The translations under genes were made by a program, and so were the position numbers. A DNA stretch of 64,000 nucleotides from CBDCFT01 sp965216365 (GTDB taxonomy: Bacteria; Pseudomonadota; Gammaproteobacteria; Arenicellales; CBDCFT01), in NCBI GenBank assembly GCA_965216365.1, contig CBDCFT010000027.1:67564-131563 (forward strand), given 5' to 3'. The notes below the pieces were generated by a model, which was not told the origin of the DNA, ran no database searches, and saw only the letters and a list, made by a program, of their open reading frames with translations. Numbering within the stretch: position 1 is the stretch's first letter; each line of letters starts with the position of its first letter. This document shows positions 8,991 through 17,558 of the stretch, one piece after another.

Positions 8991-9422
8991 ATGAAAAACC
9001 GTCTTCGATTATTTCTCATTACAGTTACCATATTAAGCTCGTTCATCGGCTATCAATCCTACGCCGACGAAAAACTGAAAGTCGTTTATCATGTCTCCGA
9101 ACTTGAAAAAGTGCCCTTTGTGTTGAACAACATAAAGAACCATATTAAAGGTGTTGGCGGATCGGATAATGTTGAAATTGTGCTGGTCACTCACGGACCG
9201 TCAGCCAAAGCCTTCCACAACGAGAATGTTACAGAAAAAGTGTCTTCTTTAGTCGATGAGTTGCAAGTTGAAGGCGTCGCCTTCAACATGTGCGGCAACA
9301 CCATGCGTGTGCTTGACTACGAGCTGGATAATGTCTTACCGGGTTTTGTGCGTCGTGACGAAGGTGGCGTGGTTAGAATCGCCGAATTGCAATCCAAAGG
9401 TTATCTCTACATTCGCCCCTGA
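8991..9422 (+). CDS. Periplasmic DsrE-family protein
   Basis: A 143-residue protein with a signal peptide (cleavage near YADE). The DsrE/DsrF-like alpha/beta fold is shown by KVVYHVSE, VEIVLVTHGPS and GVAFNMCGNTM; Cys101 is the conserved, potentially persulfide-carrying residue. Exported single-domain DsrE-like proteins are common in Sox-containing bacteria and may carry sulfane sulfur in the periplasm. It ends the MNP-DUF302-YedE run and is followed by a bidirectional terminator. Its role as a sulfur carrier is inferred from the Cys and its neighbours. Confidence 0.85.
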   Translation: MKNRLRLFLITVTILSSFIGYQSYADEKLKVVYHVSELEKVPFVLNNIKNHIKGVGGSDNVEIVLVTHGPSAKAFHNENVTEKVSSLVDELQVEGVAFNMCGNTMRVLDYELDNVLPGFVRRDEGGVVRIAELQSKGYLYIRP

Positions 9423-9441
9423 GGTGGCTTATGTTTCACAC

Positions 9442-9477
9442 ACCCGGCGTTATATTTTATTTAATGCCGGGTTTTTA
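9442..9477. terminator. Bidirectional terminator between convergent genes
   Basis: An 11-bp imperfect stem (ACCCGGCGTTA pairing with TAATGCCGGGT, one G-T pair) is followed by five Ts on the plus strand. It separates the DsrE-like gene from the convergent GNAT gene, whose stop codon lies in the T run. Confidence 0.8.
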
Positions 9478-10161
9478 TCTTCTACTTACTGCTTCCGCCG
9501 CCACGATTGCGTTTGTTAGATAGCCCGACGACTCCAGTTTCGCGTCGAACGTAATCGCTCCCGCCTCAATAACGCTATCCATTTCCCAACCCGTCTGTTT
9601 TAACAAGTGCTGCATGGGGCGGTTGTCGCCCAGGGTATAAAACAGAAATCGTTGTACACCGTTATCCATTGCTGCTTGGGTTAAATATGCGAGCAATAAT
9701 TTGCCGACGCCCCTGCCCTGATATTTATCGGCAACTGTTAATGAAACCTCTGCCACATTAGGATTGTCATTTAAGCGGATGTAACGACCAACTCCAATGC
9801 CTTGCCCGGCTAAACCGAATAAGTGTCGTTCCAGCATGCCCAGCGCAACATGATATTCACCATCCGGATGAGTCAAAAACCGTAACTCCGATTTGGTCAA
9901 TTTTTGTTTGGAATGCAGGAAGCGCCGGTTACGCGACTGATCGGACAAACGTTTAAAACCAAAATACAATCGATACCGATCCGATGGTCGAACACTGCGC
10001 AAACTAACCGGAGTACCATCAGGCAACACAAGTTTTCTCGCTTTGAATGCGTTGAAATATCGCGCAAATACCCGGCTATGCGGCTCAAATCGAAAAAGCG
10101 AATTAAAACGGGGTTGCATTCTCAACATTCTAAGCGGTTTGTTGCACTGCAATAATATCAA
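9475..10161 (-). CDS. GNAT-family N-acetyltransferase
   Basis: A 228-residue protein. The acetyl-CoA pyrophosphate-binding loop is clear (VADKYQGRGVGKLLLAYL, Q-x-x-G-x-G type), preceded by a core strand AEVSLTV. The N-terminal ~70 residues are basic. The layout resembles stand-alone or Pat-like GNAT domains seen next to acyl-CoA ligases, but no such domain is present here. The substrate cannot be predicted. An internal Met (residue 12 or 15) could be the true start. It faces the sulfur operon and shows no functional link to it. Confidence 0.8.
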   Translation of the reverse strand: MILLQCNKPLRMLRMQPRFNSLFRFEPHSRVFARYFNAFKARKLVLPDGTPVSLRSVRPSDRYRLYFGFKRLSDQSRNRRFLHSKQKLTKSELRFLTHPDGEYHVALGMLERHLFGLAGQGIGVGRYIRLNDNPNVAEVSLTVADKYQGRGVGKLLLAYLTQAAMDNGVQRFLFYTLGDNRPMQHLLKQTGWEMDSVIEAGAITFDAKLESSGYLTNAIVAAEAVSRR

Positions 10162-10435
10162 CTATTCCATATGGGGTATCCACAACGGAAATGGTTTTCA
10201 CCTGGCTATTAACGTTACAATGATATTAACAACGAAAAGCAAGTTTAACGAATTATAAAAACGCCTAAATCTATCAATCGACTATTCATCTTTGTCCGTG
10301 CAGGATCAAAATCATTCGCCGGTATTTTTATCGCAGTTGTATTAAAGAATCCAAACGCGGAATCACAAGCACGGAATTAAAGGGACACAACGACTCAAAA
10401 GATTCACTTTCGAAACAAAATAAAAACGACTGATT

Positions 10436-11119
10436 GTGATTAGCGTAAAACGACAATTCGACTTACAAAAATTGCGCCCCAGCGTCGCCGTCTTTCTTAT
10501 TTTAGTTGGAACCCACCCTCTCCAGGCGGATTCAACTCCTGACAGAAAATTCGTGTGGAACGATGAGACAAAAGCAATCATCGCGGCGGCGAACCCGGAC
10601 AATGGGCAACTGATCGCTGAGGATAAATGCAATCGATGTCATGGTGACAATGGCATTAGCGCCGAAGAGGATCAGGACATACCGAACCTAGCAGGTCAAC
10701 ATGCCGTTTACCTGTTCAAACAAAACAAGGACTTCATCTCGGAGCTGCGGGAGAATCGCGGCATGAAAAGGCGTGTAATCAAACTCAGCGATCAGGAACT
10801 CGCCGATGTCTCGGCATGGTATGCATCCCTACTGCCACCTAATTCCACCAAGCCCCCGCCGACACCTCCAGACCTGGTAGTCAAAGGTGTTCCTGACCGT
10901 AATATGCCCGGATGCGCGGCCTGCCATGGTCCTAACGGCGAAGGCGTCGCGCCGTTTATTCCGATGCTCGCAGGCCAAAAAGCGGATTATATGAAGTATG
11001 CGCTGGACGATTTTGTAACGGGTGCAAGAACAAATCTTGACCCAAAAACCATCGCCGACGTTAAGGGATTGACGAGTGACGACATCGAAGCGGCAACGGT
11101 ATACTATTCTGATCTATGA
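10436..11119 (+). CDS. Diheme cytochrome c4-type protein
   Basis: A 227-residue protein with an N-terminal hydrophobic segment (about residues 14-30) as signal. It has two heme sites: CNRCH (Cys65, Cys68, His69) and CAACH (Cys160, Cys163, His164), each followed by a c4-type GxNG and LAGQ pattern. Two tandem class I cytochrome c domains are the c4 layout, which carries electrons between periplasmic dehydrogenases and terminal reductases. The start is a GTG with weak upstream signals, so the N-terminus is uncertain. It lies ahead of fccAB and could accept electrons from it; that is inference. Confidence 0.85.
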   Translation: MISVKRQFDLQKLRPSVAVFLILVGTHPLQADSTPDRKFVWNDETKAIIAAANPDNGQLIAEDKCNRCHGDNGISAEEDQDIPNLAGQHAVYLFKQNKDFISELRENRGMKRRVIKLSDQELADVSAWYASLLPPNSTKPPPTPPDLVVKGVPDRNMPGCAACHGPNGEGVAPFIPMLAGQKADYMKYALDDFVTGARTNLDPKTIADVKGLTSDDIEAATVYYSDL

Positions 11120-11218
11120 GCGCGCCCGCCAGCACATCGCTATCTTTAACTGCATGAGCGCGGCGGCTAGACCGGTGTTCGTTACCGGTTTTGAGATCAT
11201 AGTTTTGAATAGCTAAAC

Positions 11219-11232
11219 TTGACCCATGTCAA
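11219..11232. promoter_or_regulatory. CRP/FNR-family-type box upstream of fccAB
   Basis: TTGACCCATGTCAA is a 5+4+5 dyad like the FNR/DNR class, about 130 bases before fccA. The identical 14-mer recurs before napD at 13,540. Confidence 0.5.
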
Positions 11233-11360
11233 TGTTTGCAAACAGAAGGCAACGTTATAGTTCCAAGGATAGCCCAAACCGGCGAACAGACCCGAACACA
11301 CTTTGACTCAATAGCAGAAAACGAATCCCACTTCACCAAATAAACTTTTGGAGGCAATTG

Positions 11361-11681
11361 ATGAAAAAAAAGAAATTCACTAATCGTTTAGCCGTCATCA
11401 CTTTGGCGGCAGCATCTTGCTTGGCATTCGCCGCGCAGGCGGCTGAAGGCGTTTCAAGCGGAGCGTTACTGGCATCAATGTGCAACACCTGTCATGGTGT
11501 TGATGGTGGCGGCTCCAAGTCGATACCTGCGCTAAACGATCTTGACGCCGACGAGATAGTCGAAACCATGCAGGCCTTCCAAACCGGTGAGGAAGACTCC
11601 ACTATCATGGACAGACACGCCACCGGCTACAGCGAAGAAGAATTGAAAGCCATCGCTGATTACTACACTAGCATGCAATAA
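11361..11681 (+). CDS. fccA: FccA, monoheme cytochrome subunit of flavocytochrome c sulfide dehydrogenase
   Basis: A 106-residue cytochrome c with a Sec signal (AAQAAEG cleavage region) and one heme site CNTCH (Cys41, Cys44, His45). A probable Met ligand lies in STIMDRHATG. The small monoheme form matches the short FccA/SoxE type rather than the diheme subunit of Allochromatium. It passes electrons from FccB to soluble cytochrome c in the periplasm. The ATG at 11,361 is preceded by GGAGG at the correct distance. fccB starts 13 bases after its stop. Confidence 0.92.
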   Translation: MKKKKFTNRLAVITLAAASCLAFAAQAAEGVSSGALLASMCNTCHGVDGGGSKSIPALNDLDADEIVETMQAFQTGEEDSTIMDRHATGYSEEELKAIADYYTSMQ

Positions 11682-11694
11682 GGGAGGAAAACTA

Positions 11695-12978
11695 ATGAAT
11701 CGTTACAATCGCAGAGAATTCGTAAAATTGGCAGGCGCTATTGCGGCCACCAGCCCATTAACCTGGGTAAACACCGCGTCCGCAGCGAGTGGTAAAGTCG
11801 TTGTTATCGGCGGTGGTTTTGGCGGCGCGACTTGCGCCAACTACCTGACCCGCTGGGGTTCCGGCATAGAAGTCACCCTGGTCGAAAAAGACACGCAGTT
11901 CATTACCTGCCCATTTAGCAACGAAGTCATCGGTGGTGACTTAGAACTCGATGCAATCACTCACAGCTATGACGGTCTCAAAGCACGTGGAGTGAACGTC
12001 GTAACCGATGTTGTATCCGGCATCGACACCGCCGGCAAAAAAGTCAATCTCAATGGCGGTGACGCTCTGGATTACGACATGTTAGTGGTCTCACCCGGTA
12101 TATCGTTCAAATGGGGCGCAGTCGAGAACGATGAAGAGGCTACCAAAGAAGCGATGCCACACGCATGGCAGGCCGGACCACAAACCACGTTGTTGCGTGA
12201 TCAAATACAGGCGATGGCCGATGGTGGCACCGTCATTATCGTCCCACCGGCGAAACCGTTTCGTTGTCCACCAGGACCTTACGAGCGCGCCAGTCTCATT
12301 GCCAACTATCTTAAAAACAACAAGCCCAAGTCCAAGATACTCATTGTCGACTCGAACGAAAGCCATTCAAAACAGGCAGCTTTCCAGGAAGGCTGGAATG
12401 CACTTTATGGCTATGGACCCGAAGGAATGATTGAATGGGTGAAAGGTTCTGAAGGAGGACAGGTTGAATCCGTCGATGCCGCCAATATGACTGTGACATC
12501 CGCTTTTGGCGAAACCTATAAGGGTGATGTTATAAACTTCATTCCGCATCAAACAGCTAATATGCTTGTCCATGAAGCGGGGCTGACCAATCAGGACGGC
12601 TGGTGCTCCGTCGATCAGGGAACCTTCGAATCGGCCGCCGCCAAAGACGTGTTCGTTATCGGTGATGCGTGTGTCGCCGGCGCCATGCCAAAGTCCGGTC
12701 ATTCCGCGGCATCGCAGGCAAAGAACTGCGCAGCGGGGATTATCTCGCGTCTGGCCGGTGTCGAACCACCTGCTCCGACTTACGCCAATACTTGCTACAG
12801 CTTGATCTCGCCCGAATACGGCATCTCGGTTGCGGCGGTGTATAACTTGCAGGAAGACGGCATCACCAAAATTTCGGGTGGCGTCAGCCCGCTGGAGCAG
12901 TCCGAGCGTGTCCATTCCAAGGAAGCTAAATATGCGAGAGCCTGGTATAAATCCATCACAACGGATATGTTCAGTTAG
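11695..12978 (+). CDS. fccB: FccB, flavoprotein subunit of sulfide dehydrogenase
   Basis: A 427-residue protein with a Tat leader (NRREFVKLAG, about 30 residues). The FAD-binding VVVIGGGFGGA follows. Cys72 (FITCPFS) corresponds to the Cys42 that binds FAD covalently in the mature Allochromatium enzyme. Cys191 and Cys367 correspond to the redox disulfide Cys161/Cys337; both the offset of 30 and the spacing of 176 match. It oxidises sulfide or polysulfide in the periplasm and delivers electrons to FccA. Full length with key residues intact. A strong terminator follows. Confidence 0.96.
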   Translation: MNRYNRREFVKLAGAIAATSPLTWVNTASAASGKVVVIGGGFGGATCANYLTRWGSGIEVTLVEKDTQFITCPFSNEVIGGDLELDAITHSYDGLKARGVNVVTDVVSGIDTAGKKVNLNGGDALDYDMLVVSPGISFKWGAVENDEEATKEAMPHAWQAGPQTTLLRDQIQAMADGGTVIIVPPAKPFRCPPGPYERASLIANYLKNNKPKSKILIVDSNESHSKQAAFQEGWNALYGYGPEGMIEWVKGSEGGQVESVDAANMTVTSAFGETYKGDVINFIPHQTANMLVHEAGLTNQDGWCSVDQGTFESAAAKDVFVIGDACVAGAMPKSGHSAASQAKNCAAGIISRLAGVEPPAPTYANTCYSLISPEYGISVAAVYNLQEDGITKISGGVSPLEQSERVHSKEAKYARAWYKSITTDMFS

Positions 12979-12995
12979 ATATACATGTGCCACGC

Positions 12996-13027
12996 AACAA
13001 AGGCGGCTTCGGCCGCCTTTGTTTTCT
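12996..13027 (+). terminator. Terminator after fccAB
   Basis: A 12-bp perfect stem (AACAAAGGCGGC, 12,996-13,007, with 13,012-13,023) closes a TTCG tetraloop and is followed by Ts. Confidence 0.92.
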
Positions 13028-13101
13028 GTAGCGTAAAAATCATACTGGTAAATTCTTCCAGCGGGGTGCGGCGAAAAGAATTGCTGGATTATTGATACGA
13101 G

Positions 13102-13500
13102 ATGCACTGGATAACAGCACGACATCACACCAAAGTCGTTACACTGTTTCTAGCAGTAGCTTTTATAACTGCTTGTAATAGTAGCGACAAGCCGGAAATC
13201 AGTTTTCGCGATGATGTGTACCCCATAGTAGTTAACAAGTGTTTGTCTTGTCATGAGCAAGGCGGACGAGGGTATAAACGCTCGGGGCTGCTTCTTAACA
13301 ACTACGAAAATATTTTGCAGGGATCCACCAACGGCCCGGTGATTACCCCAGGCAGTACGAGTAAAAGCACTCTTTCCATTTACATTCACCCGAGCGCTGA
13401 CCCGAATGCGCAAATGCCGTATGGAAATAGAGTACAAATGACAAAGTCCGAAATCGACACGATCGATTTATGGATCGAACAAGGTGCAAAGAATAATTGA
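13102..13500 (+). CDS. Small cytochrome c-domain lipoprotein
   Basis: A 132-residue protein with a lipobox-like signal (AFITACNSS) and one heme site CLSCH followed by the pattern SGLLLNNYENILQGS. This is the DVYPIVVNKCLSCH type of class I domain found in planctomycete-like and membrane-associated cytochromes. The C-terminus has MPYG (possible Met ligand) and a final helix IDTIDLWIEQGA. It lies between fccAB and nap and probably acts as a membrane-anchored electron carrier. The partner is unknown. Confidence 0.82.
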   Translation: MHWITARHHTKVVTLFLAVAFITACNSSDKPEISFRDDVYPIVVNKCLSCHEQGGRGYKRSGLLLNNYENILQGSTNGPVITPGSTSKSTLSIYIHPSADPNAQMPYGNRVQMTKSEIDTIDLWIEQGAKNN

Positions 13501-13539
13501 ATATCGTCAACCGTTGTTTGTAAGCTCCGACGCCTTATC

Positions 13540-13553
13540 TTGACCCATGTCAA
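13540..13553. promoter_or_regulatory. CRP/FNR-family-type box upstream of the nap operon
   Basis: TTGACCCATGTCAA, identical to the site before fccA, lies 105 bases before the napD start. The dyad fits a CRP/FNR-superfamily regulator, such as an FNR/ANR or DNR-like protein, for anaerobic or nitrogen-oxide control. It is not the exact TTGAT-N4-ATCAA FNR consensus. Confidence 0.55.
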
Positions 13554-13657
13554 GGTAGGGTCCACCGATTACTCCTAAAATCTTGAATCATATTCGGAAC
13601 AACCGTCCGAGGTTGTGCCGCGAGTGTTGTGCCGCGAGTAATGAGAGGATGGGAGAA

Positions 13658-13969
13658 ATGAATTTATCGGGAATTTTAGTCCTGACATCACCCGAGTGGT
13701 GCGATGAAGTTGCGAATTCGCTCAATCAAGTACCAGGGGTCGAAGTCCATATTCATGAGCCGCAGGGCCGAATCATCGCCGTGCAGGAGGCAGAGACGAT
13801 TGACGATGAGGTCGCCGGCTTGCGCCGCATAAAAACACTACCTCATGTCATTTCCGCCGAACTGGTTTATCACTACCTCGGCGACGACTCAACGCCTGAG
13901 TCAACCACCTTTCAAAACACATCCAATCGAAAAGAATTACCCCACGTACCCGAATATCTCAACAACTAG
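13658..13969 (+). CDS. napD: NapD, chaperone for NapA maturation
   Basis: A 103-residue protein beginning MNLSGILVLTSPEW, the ferredoxin-like NapD fold. It continues with VPGVEVHIHEPQGRIIAVQE and a final strand with SAELVYHYL. NapD binds the Tat signal of NapA to prevent premature export. The ATG at 13,658 has a GGGAG ribosome site; the upstream in-frame extension is unlikely. A small tandem repeat of GTTGTGCCGCGAGT lies just upstream (13,613-13,640). It precedes napA by 24 bases. Confidence 0.92.
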   Translation: MNLSGILVLTSPEWCDEVANSLNQVPGVEVHIHEPQGRIIAVQEAETIDDEVAGLRRIKTLPHVISAELVYHYLGDDSTPESTTFQNTSNRKELPHVPEYLNN

Positions 13970-13993
13970 CTTGCCATCACAGGAGGCGTAACA

Positions 13994-16738
13994 ATGACCC
14001 TCAACAGACGCGAATTCCTTAAAGCCCATGTCGCCACCGCCGCGGCTGCCACAGTCGGTATACCCGTCACTCGCTCGGCTCTTGCCGCCACTGAAACCAC
14101 CGAAGCCGATTGGCAATGGGACAAATCCGTTTGCCGTTTTTGCGGTACGGGTTGCGGCATCATGGTGGGCACCAAGGACGGGAAAATTGTCGCCACCAAG
14201 GGCGACCCGGATGCACCGGTGAATCGCGGTCTGAATTGCGTGAAAGGCTACTTCAACGGCAAGATTCTGTACGGCAAAGATCGTCTTACCCAACCGCTGT
14301 TGCGCATGAAAGACGGCAAGTTTGACAAACAAGGCAAGTTTACGCCGGTTAGCTGGGAACAGGCATTCGATGAAATGGAAAAGCAATTTAAAGATGCTTA
14401 TCAGGAACTCGGACCGGCCGGCGTAGCGATATTCGGTTCCGGTCAATACCTGATCCAGGAAGGTTATGCCGCAGCCAAGCTGATGAAAGCGGGTTTTCGC
14501 AGCAACAATATAGATCCCAACGCCCGCCATTGTATGGCATCCGCTGTGGTCGGTTTTATCCAGACATTTGGCATCGACGAACCCGCCGGCAACTACGACG
14601 ATATCGAATTGACCGACACCATCGTCACCTGGGGCGCGAATATGGCCGAGTGCCATCCTATCTTATGGGCGCGTGCAACCGACCGAAAATTGAGCGATCC
14701 GGAACGAGTGAAGGTTGTCAACCTTACGACGTTCAAGAATCAATCTTCCGACATTGCCGACCTCGAAATTCTTTTCAAGCCCGGCACCGACCTCGCCATT
14801 CTCAACTACATCGCCCGGGAAATCATGCAGCGCGACGCAGTCAATCACGACTTTGTCGAAAAACACTGTGTATTTGCGACCGGTCCCTACGACATCGGTT
14901 ATGGCATGCGTGGCACGGACGAGTATGCCTACGATTTGGAAAAAGACATACAGGCCAAAGAACTCAAGGTCAAACTGGATAAGTACGAGGCCATCGCGCA
15001 ACGACGTAAAGAAGGTGAAGTCGTCGAGCAGAACAACCGGAAAAAACCGGTAAAACACTGGATGATCGGTATGGAAGATTTCAAGACTGCGGTCGAACCT
15101 TACACGTTGGATTTTGTTGCGGAGCTGGCCAAGGGCGATCCGGACGAACCGCTCGATCAATTCAAAACCAAACTGGCCGAACTGGCTGACTTGTATATCC
15201 AGGATGATCGCAAGGTTGCTTCGTTCTGGACCATGGGTTTTAACCAGCACTATCGTGGCAGTTGGGTCAATGAGCAAGTGTATGCGGTGCATCTGTTACT
15301 CGGCAAACAAGCACAGCCGGGCAACGGTGCGTTTTCGCTCACCGGTCAACCGTCGGCCTGTGGCACAGCACGCGAAGTCGGGACTTTTGCGCATCGCTTA
15401 CCCGCCGATATGGTGGTTACTGTTCCTAAACACCGCGCGCGTTCGGAAGAACTATGGAAACTACCGGAAAAAACCCTGAACCCGAAAGTCGGCAGTCACA
15501 TCACCAAGATCATGCGCGATCTTGAAGACGGATCGGTTAAATTCGCCTGGGTGCAGGTTAACAACCCGTTTCAGGCAACGGCCAACGCCAACCATTGGAT
15601 CAAGGCTGCACGAGAAATGGACAACTTCATCGTGTGTTCCGATCCTTATCCCGGCATCTCCGCCAAGGTGGCCGATCTAATCCTGCCGTCGGCTATGATA
15701 TTCGAAAAATGGGGTGGTTACGGTAATGCCGAACGGCGCACCCAAATGTGGCGCGAGCAGGTACCGCCACCGGGTGAGGCGCGCAGCGATGTCTGGCAGG
15801 TACTCGAATTCTCCAAACGCTTTAAACTGAAAGATGTTTGGGCCGAACAATCCGTACCCGGCCTGAAAACGGAAGGATTTGAAGACGGCAAATTACCGGA
15901 TGTGCTGGCCGCCGCCCAAGAGATGGGCTACTCACCGGATGACACCTTGTACGAGGTATTGTTCGAAAACGAACACAACAAGCAATTCCCGTGGCCGGAT
16001 CCTGTCGCCAAGGGTCACGCCAATCATACGGTGAGCGACCTCGGTGTCGATTGGTTTGTGGAAAAAGCCCTGTTCGAGGAATACGCCGAATTCGGCCGCG
16101 GTCATCAACATGATCTGGCTTTCTTCGACGACTACTACCGTGACGATGTACGTGGTCTAAAGTGGCCTGTCATCGATGGCAAAGAAACCGAATGGCGCTT
16201 TAACGAGGAATACGATCCTTATGTCACTAAAGGAGCCGGCTTCGAGTTTTACGGACCCGCACTGAAAGCACTCCCCACCGGCGACCTGGATGATGTGACT
16301 AATCCGGACAAGGTCAGTCTGGCCGGCAAAGCGAAAATATTTTTCCGGCCTTATGCCGCACCACCGGAACAACCCAACGACAACTACGATTTATGGCTGG
16401 CCACGGGCCGTGTCATCGAGCATTGGCATACTGGCACTATGACCCGGCGTGTTCCCGAGTTACACCGTGCGGTACCGGCGGCACAAATCTTTATCCATCC
16501 CGAGGACGCGAAGTCGCGCGATTTGAAACGCAATGACCTGGCCTGGATCGAATCGCGCAGAGGCAAAGTTAAAGCCATTGTGGAAACCGAAGGTCGCAAC
16601 CGCACACCCAAAGGGTACACCTTTGTTCCGTTTTTCGACGAAGGTGTATTCATTAACAAAGTGACGCTGGACATGACTTGTCCGTTATCCAAGGAAACGG
16701 ATTTCAAAAAATGCGCGGTCAAGGTTTACAAGGCATGA
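13994..16738 (+). CDS. napA: NapA, periplasmic nitrate reductase catalytic subunit
   Basis: A 914-residue molybdoenzyme. It has a Tat leader (NRREFLKAHV). The [4Fe-4S] cysteines are C47-x2-C50-x3-C54 (VCRFCGTGC) and Cys82. The Mo-coordinating Cys180 is in NARHCMASAV, and the pterin-binding domains follow through to the C-terminal VTLDMTCPLSKETDFKKCAV. It reduces nitrate to nitrite in the periplasm. It is longer than the common ~830-residue NapA and closer in size to the campylobacterial type, with extra sequence around residues 290-400 and 620-740. Gene order napD-A-G-H-B-F lacks napC, so NapGH is the likely quinol route. Confidence 0.97.
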   Translation: MTLNRREFLKAHVATAAAATVGIPVTRSALAATETTEADWQWDKSVCRFCGTGCGIMVGTKDGKIVATKGDPDAPVNRGLNCVKGYFNGKILYGKDRLTQPLLRMKDGKFDKQGKFTPVSWEQAFDEMEKQFKDAYQELGPAGVAIFGSGQYLIQEGYAAAKLMKAGFRSNNIDPNARHCMASAVVGFIQTFGIDEPAGNYDDIELTDTIVTWGANMAECHPILWARATDRKLSDPERVKVVNLTTFKNQSSDIADLEILFKPGTDLAILNYIAREIMQRDAVNHDFVEKHCVFATGPYDIGYGMRGTDEYAYDLEKDIQAKELKVKLDKYEAIAQRRKEGEVVEQNNRKKPVKHWMIGMEDFKTAVEPYTLDFVAELAKGDPDEPLDQFKTKLAELADLYIQDDRKVASFWTMGFNQHYRGSWVNEQVYAVHLLLGKQAQPGNGAFSLTGQPSACGTAREVGTFAHRLPADMVVTVPKHRARSEELWKLPEKTLNPKVGSHITKIMRDLEDGSVKFAWVQVNNPFQATANANHWIKAAREMDNFIVCSDPYPGISAKVADLILPSAMIFEKWGGYGNAERRTQMWREQVPPPGEARSDVWQVLEFSKRFKLKDVWAEQSVPGLKTEGFEDGKLPDVLAAAQEMGYSPDDTLYEVLFENEHNKQFPWPDPVAKGHANHTVSDLGVDWFVEKALFEEYAEFGRGHQHDLAFFDDYYRDDVRGLKWPVIDGKETEWRFNEEYDPYVTKGAGFEFYGPALKALPTGDLDDVTNPDKVSLAGKAKIFFRPYAAPPEQPNDNYDLWLATGRVIEHWHTGTMTRRVPELHRAVPAAQIFIHPEDAKSRDLKRNDLAWIESRRGKVKAIVETEGRNRTPKGYTFVPFFDEGVFINKVTLDMTCPLSKETDFKKCAVKVYKA

Positions 16739-16781
16739 GTTGAGGTAAACAACGCGCGTATTCATCGCTTCGATCCAAGTC

Positions 16782-17558
16782 ATGGCACGAGCAAATAACT
16801 CCCGCCGGCAGTTTCTTACCCGGACCACCCAAGGCGCCGCACTAGCTACCACGGGTGGTCTCGCCTGGTTTTATCTGTTGAACGAGCAAGCCCAAGCAGC
16901 GGCTTATGCCATTCGCCCGCCGGGAGGCGAAGACAAGGACGACTTCTATGCCAAGTGCATCAAGTGCGGCCAATGTGTTCAAGCGTGTCCCTACGATACG
17001 CTGGATCTTGCCGCAACCGGAAACAATATTCCTATCGGCACGCCTTACTTCGTACCACGAGACACGCCTTGTTATATGTGTACGGACATTCCATGTGCCG
17101 ATGCCTGCCCCACCGGTGCGTTGAGTTCTGAACTGACCGAAATCAAACAGGCACGCATGGGTCTTGCTACCATGGACATCGAGAACTGTCTGTCCTGGCA
17201 GGGTCTGCGATGCGAGATCTGCTATCGCGAATGTCCTGTGAAAGACAAAGCCATTTCAATCGAACATCACCCGCGCCAACTGAGCAAGCACGCCATGTTT
17301 GTCCCCATGGTGCACAGTAATCACTGCACCGGCTGCGGTATTTGCGAAAAAGCATGCCCGACAGAGCAGGCAGCTATCCGAGTCGTGCAACCGGAACTGG
17401 TGCAAGGAAAAATCGGCGAGCATTACCGGCTTGGCTGGGAAACCGACACCCCGATCACGCAAGAGTTCAAGCCTTACAGCAAAAACACCACGCCTGACAA
17501 AAGCTCGAACAGCAACGAGCAGGCATTGGACTACCTTAACCAGGATGACTCGCTGTGA
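16782..17558 (+). CDS. napG: NapG, periplasmic ferredoxin-type protein
   Basis: A 258-residue protein with a Tat-type leader (NSRRQFLTRTTQG). It has four [4Fe-4S] cluster motifs: CIKCGQCVQACP, CYMCTDIPCADACP, CEICYRECP-type and CTGCGICEKACP. NapG works with NapH to pass electrons from menaquinol or ubiquinol toward NapB/NapA. It overlaps napH by four bases (GTGA), so translation is coupled. The C-terminus ends in a short Ser/Asn-rich tail. Confidence 0.94.
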   Translation: MARANNSRRQFLTRTTQGAALATTGGLAWFYLLNEQAQAAAYAIRPPGGEDKDDFYAKCIKCGQCVQACPYDTLDLAATGNNIPIGTPYFVPRDTPCYMCTDIPCADACPTGALSSELTEIKQARMGLATMDIENCLSWQGLRCEICYRECPVKDKAISIEHHPRQLSKHAMFVPMVHSNHCTGCGICEKACPTEQAAIRVVQPELVQGKIGEHYRLGWETDTPITQEFKPYSKNTTPDKSSNSNEQALDYLNQDDSL

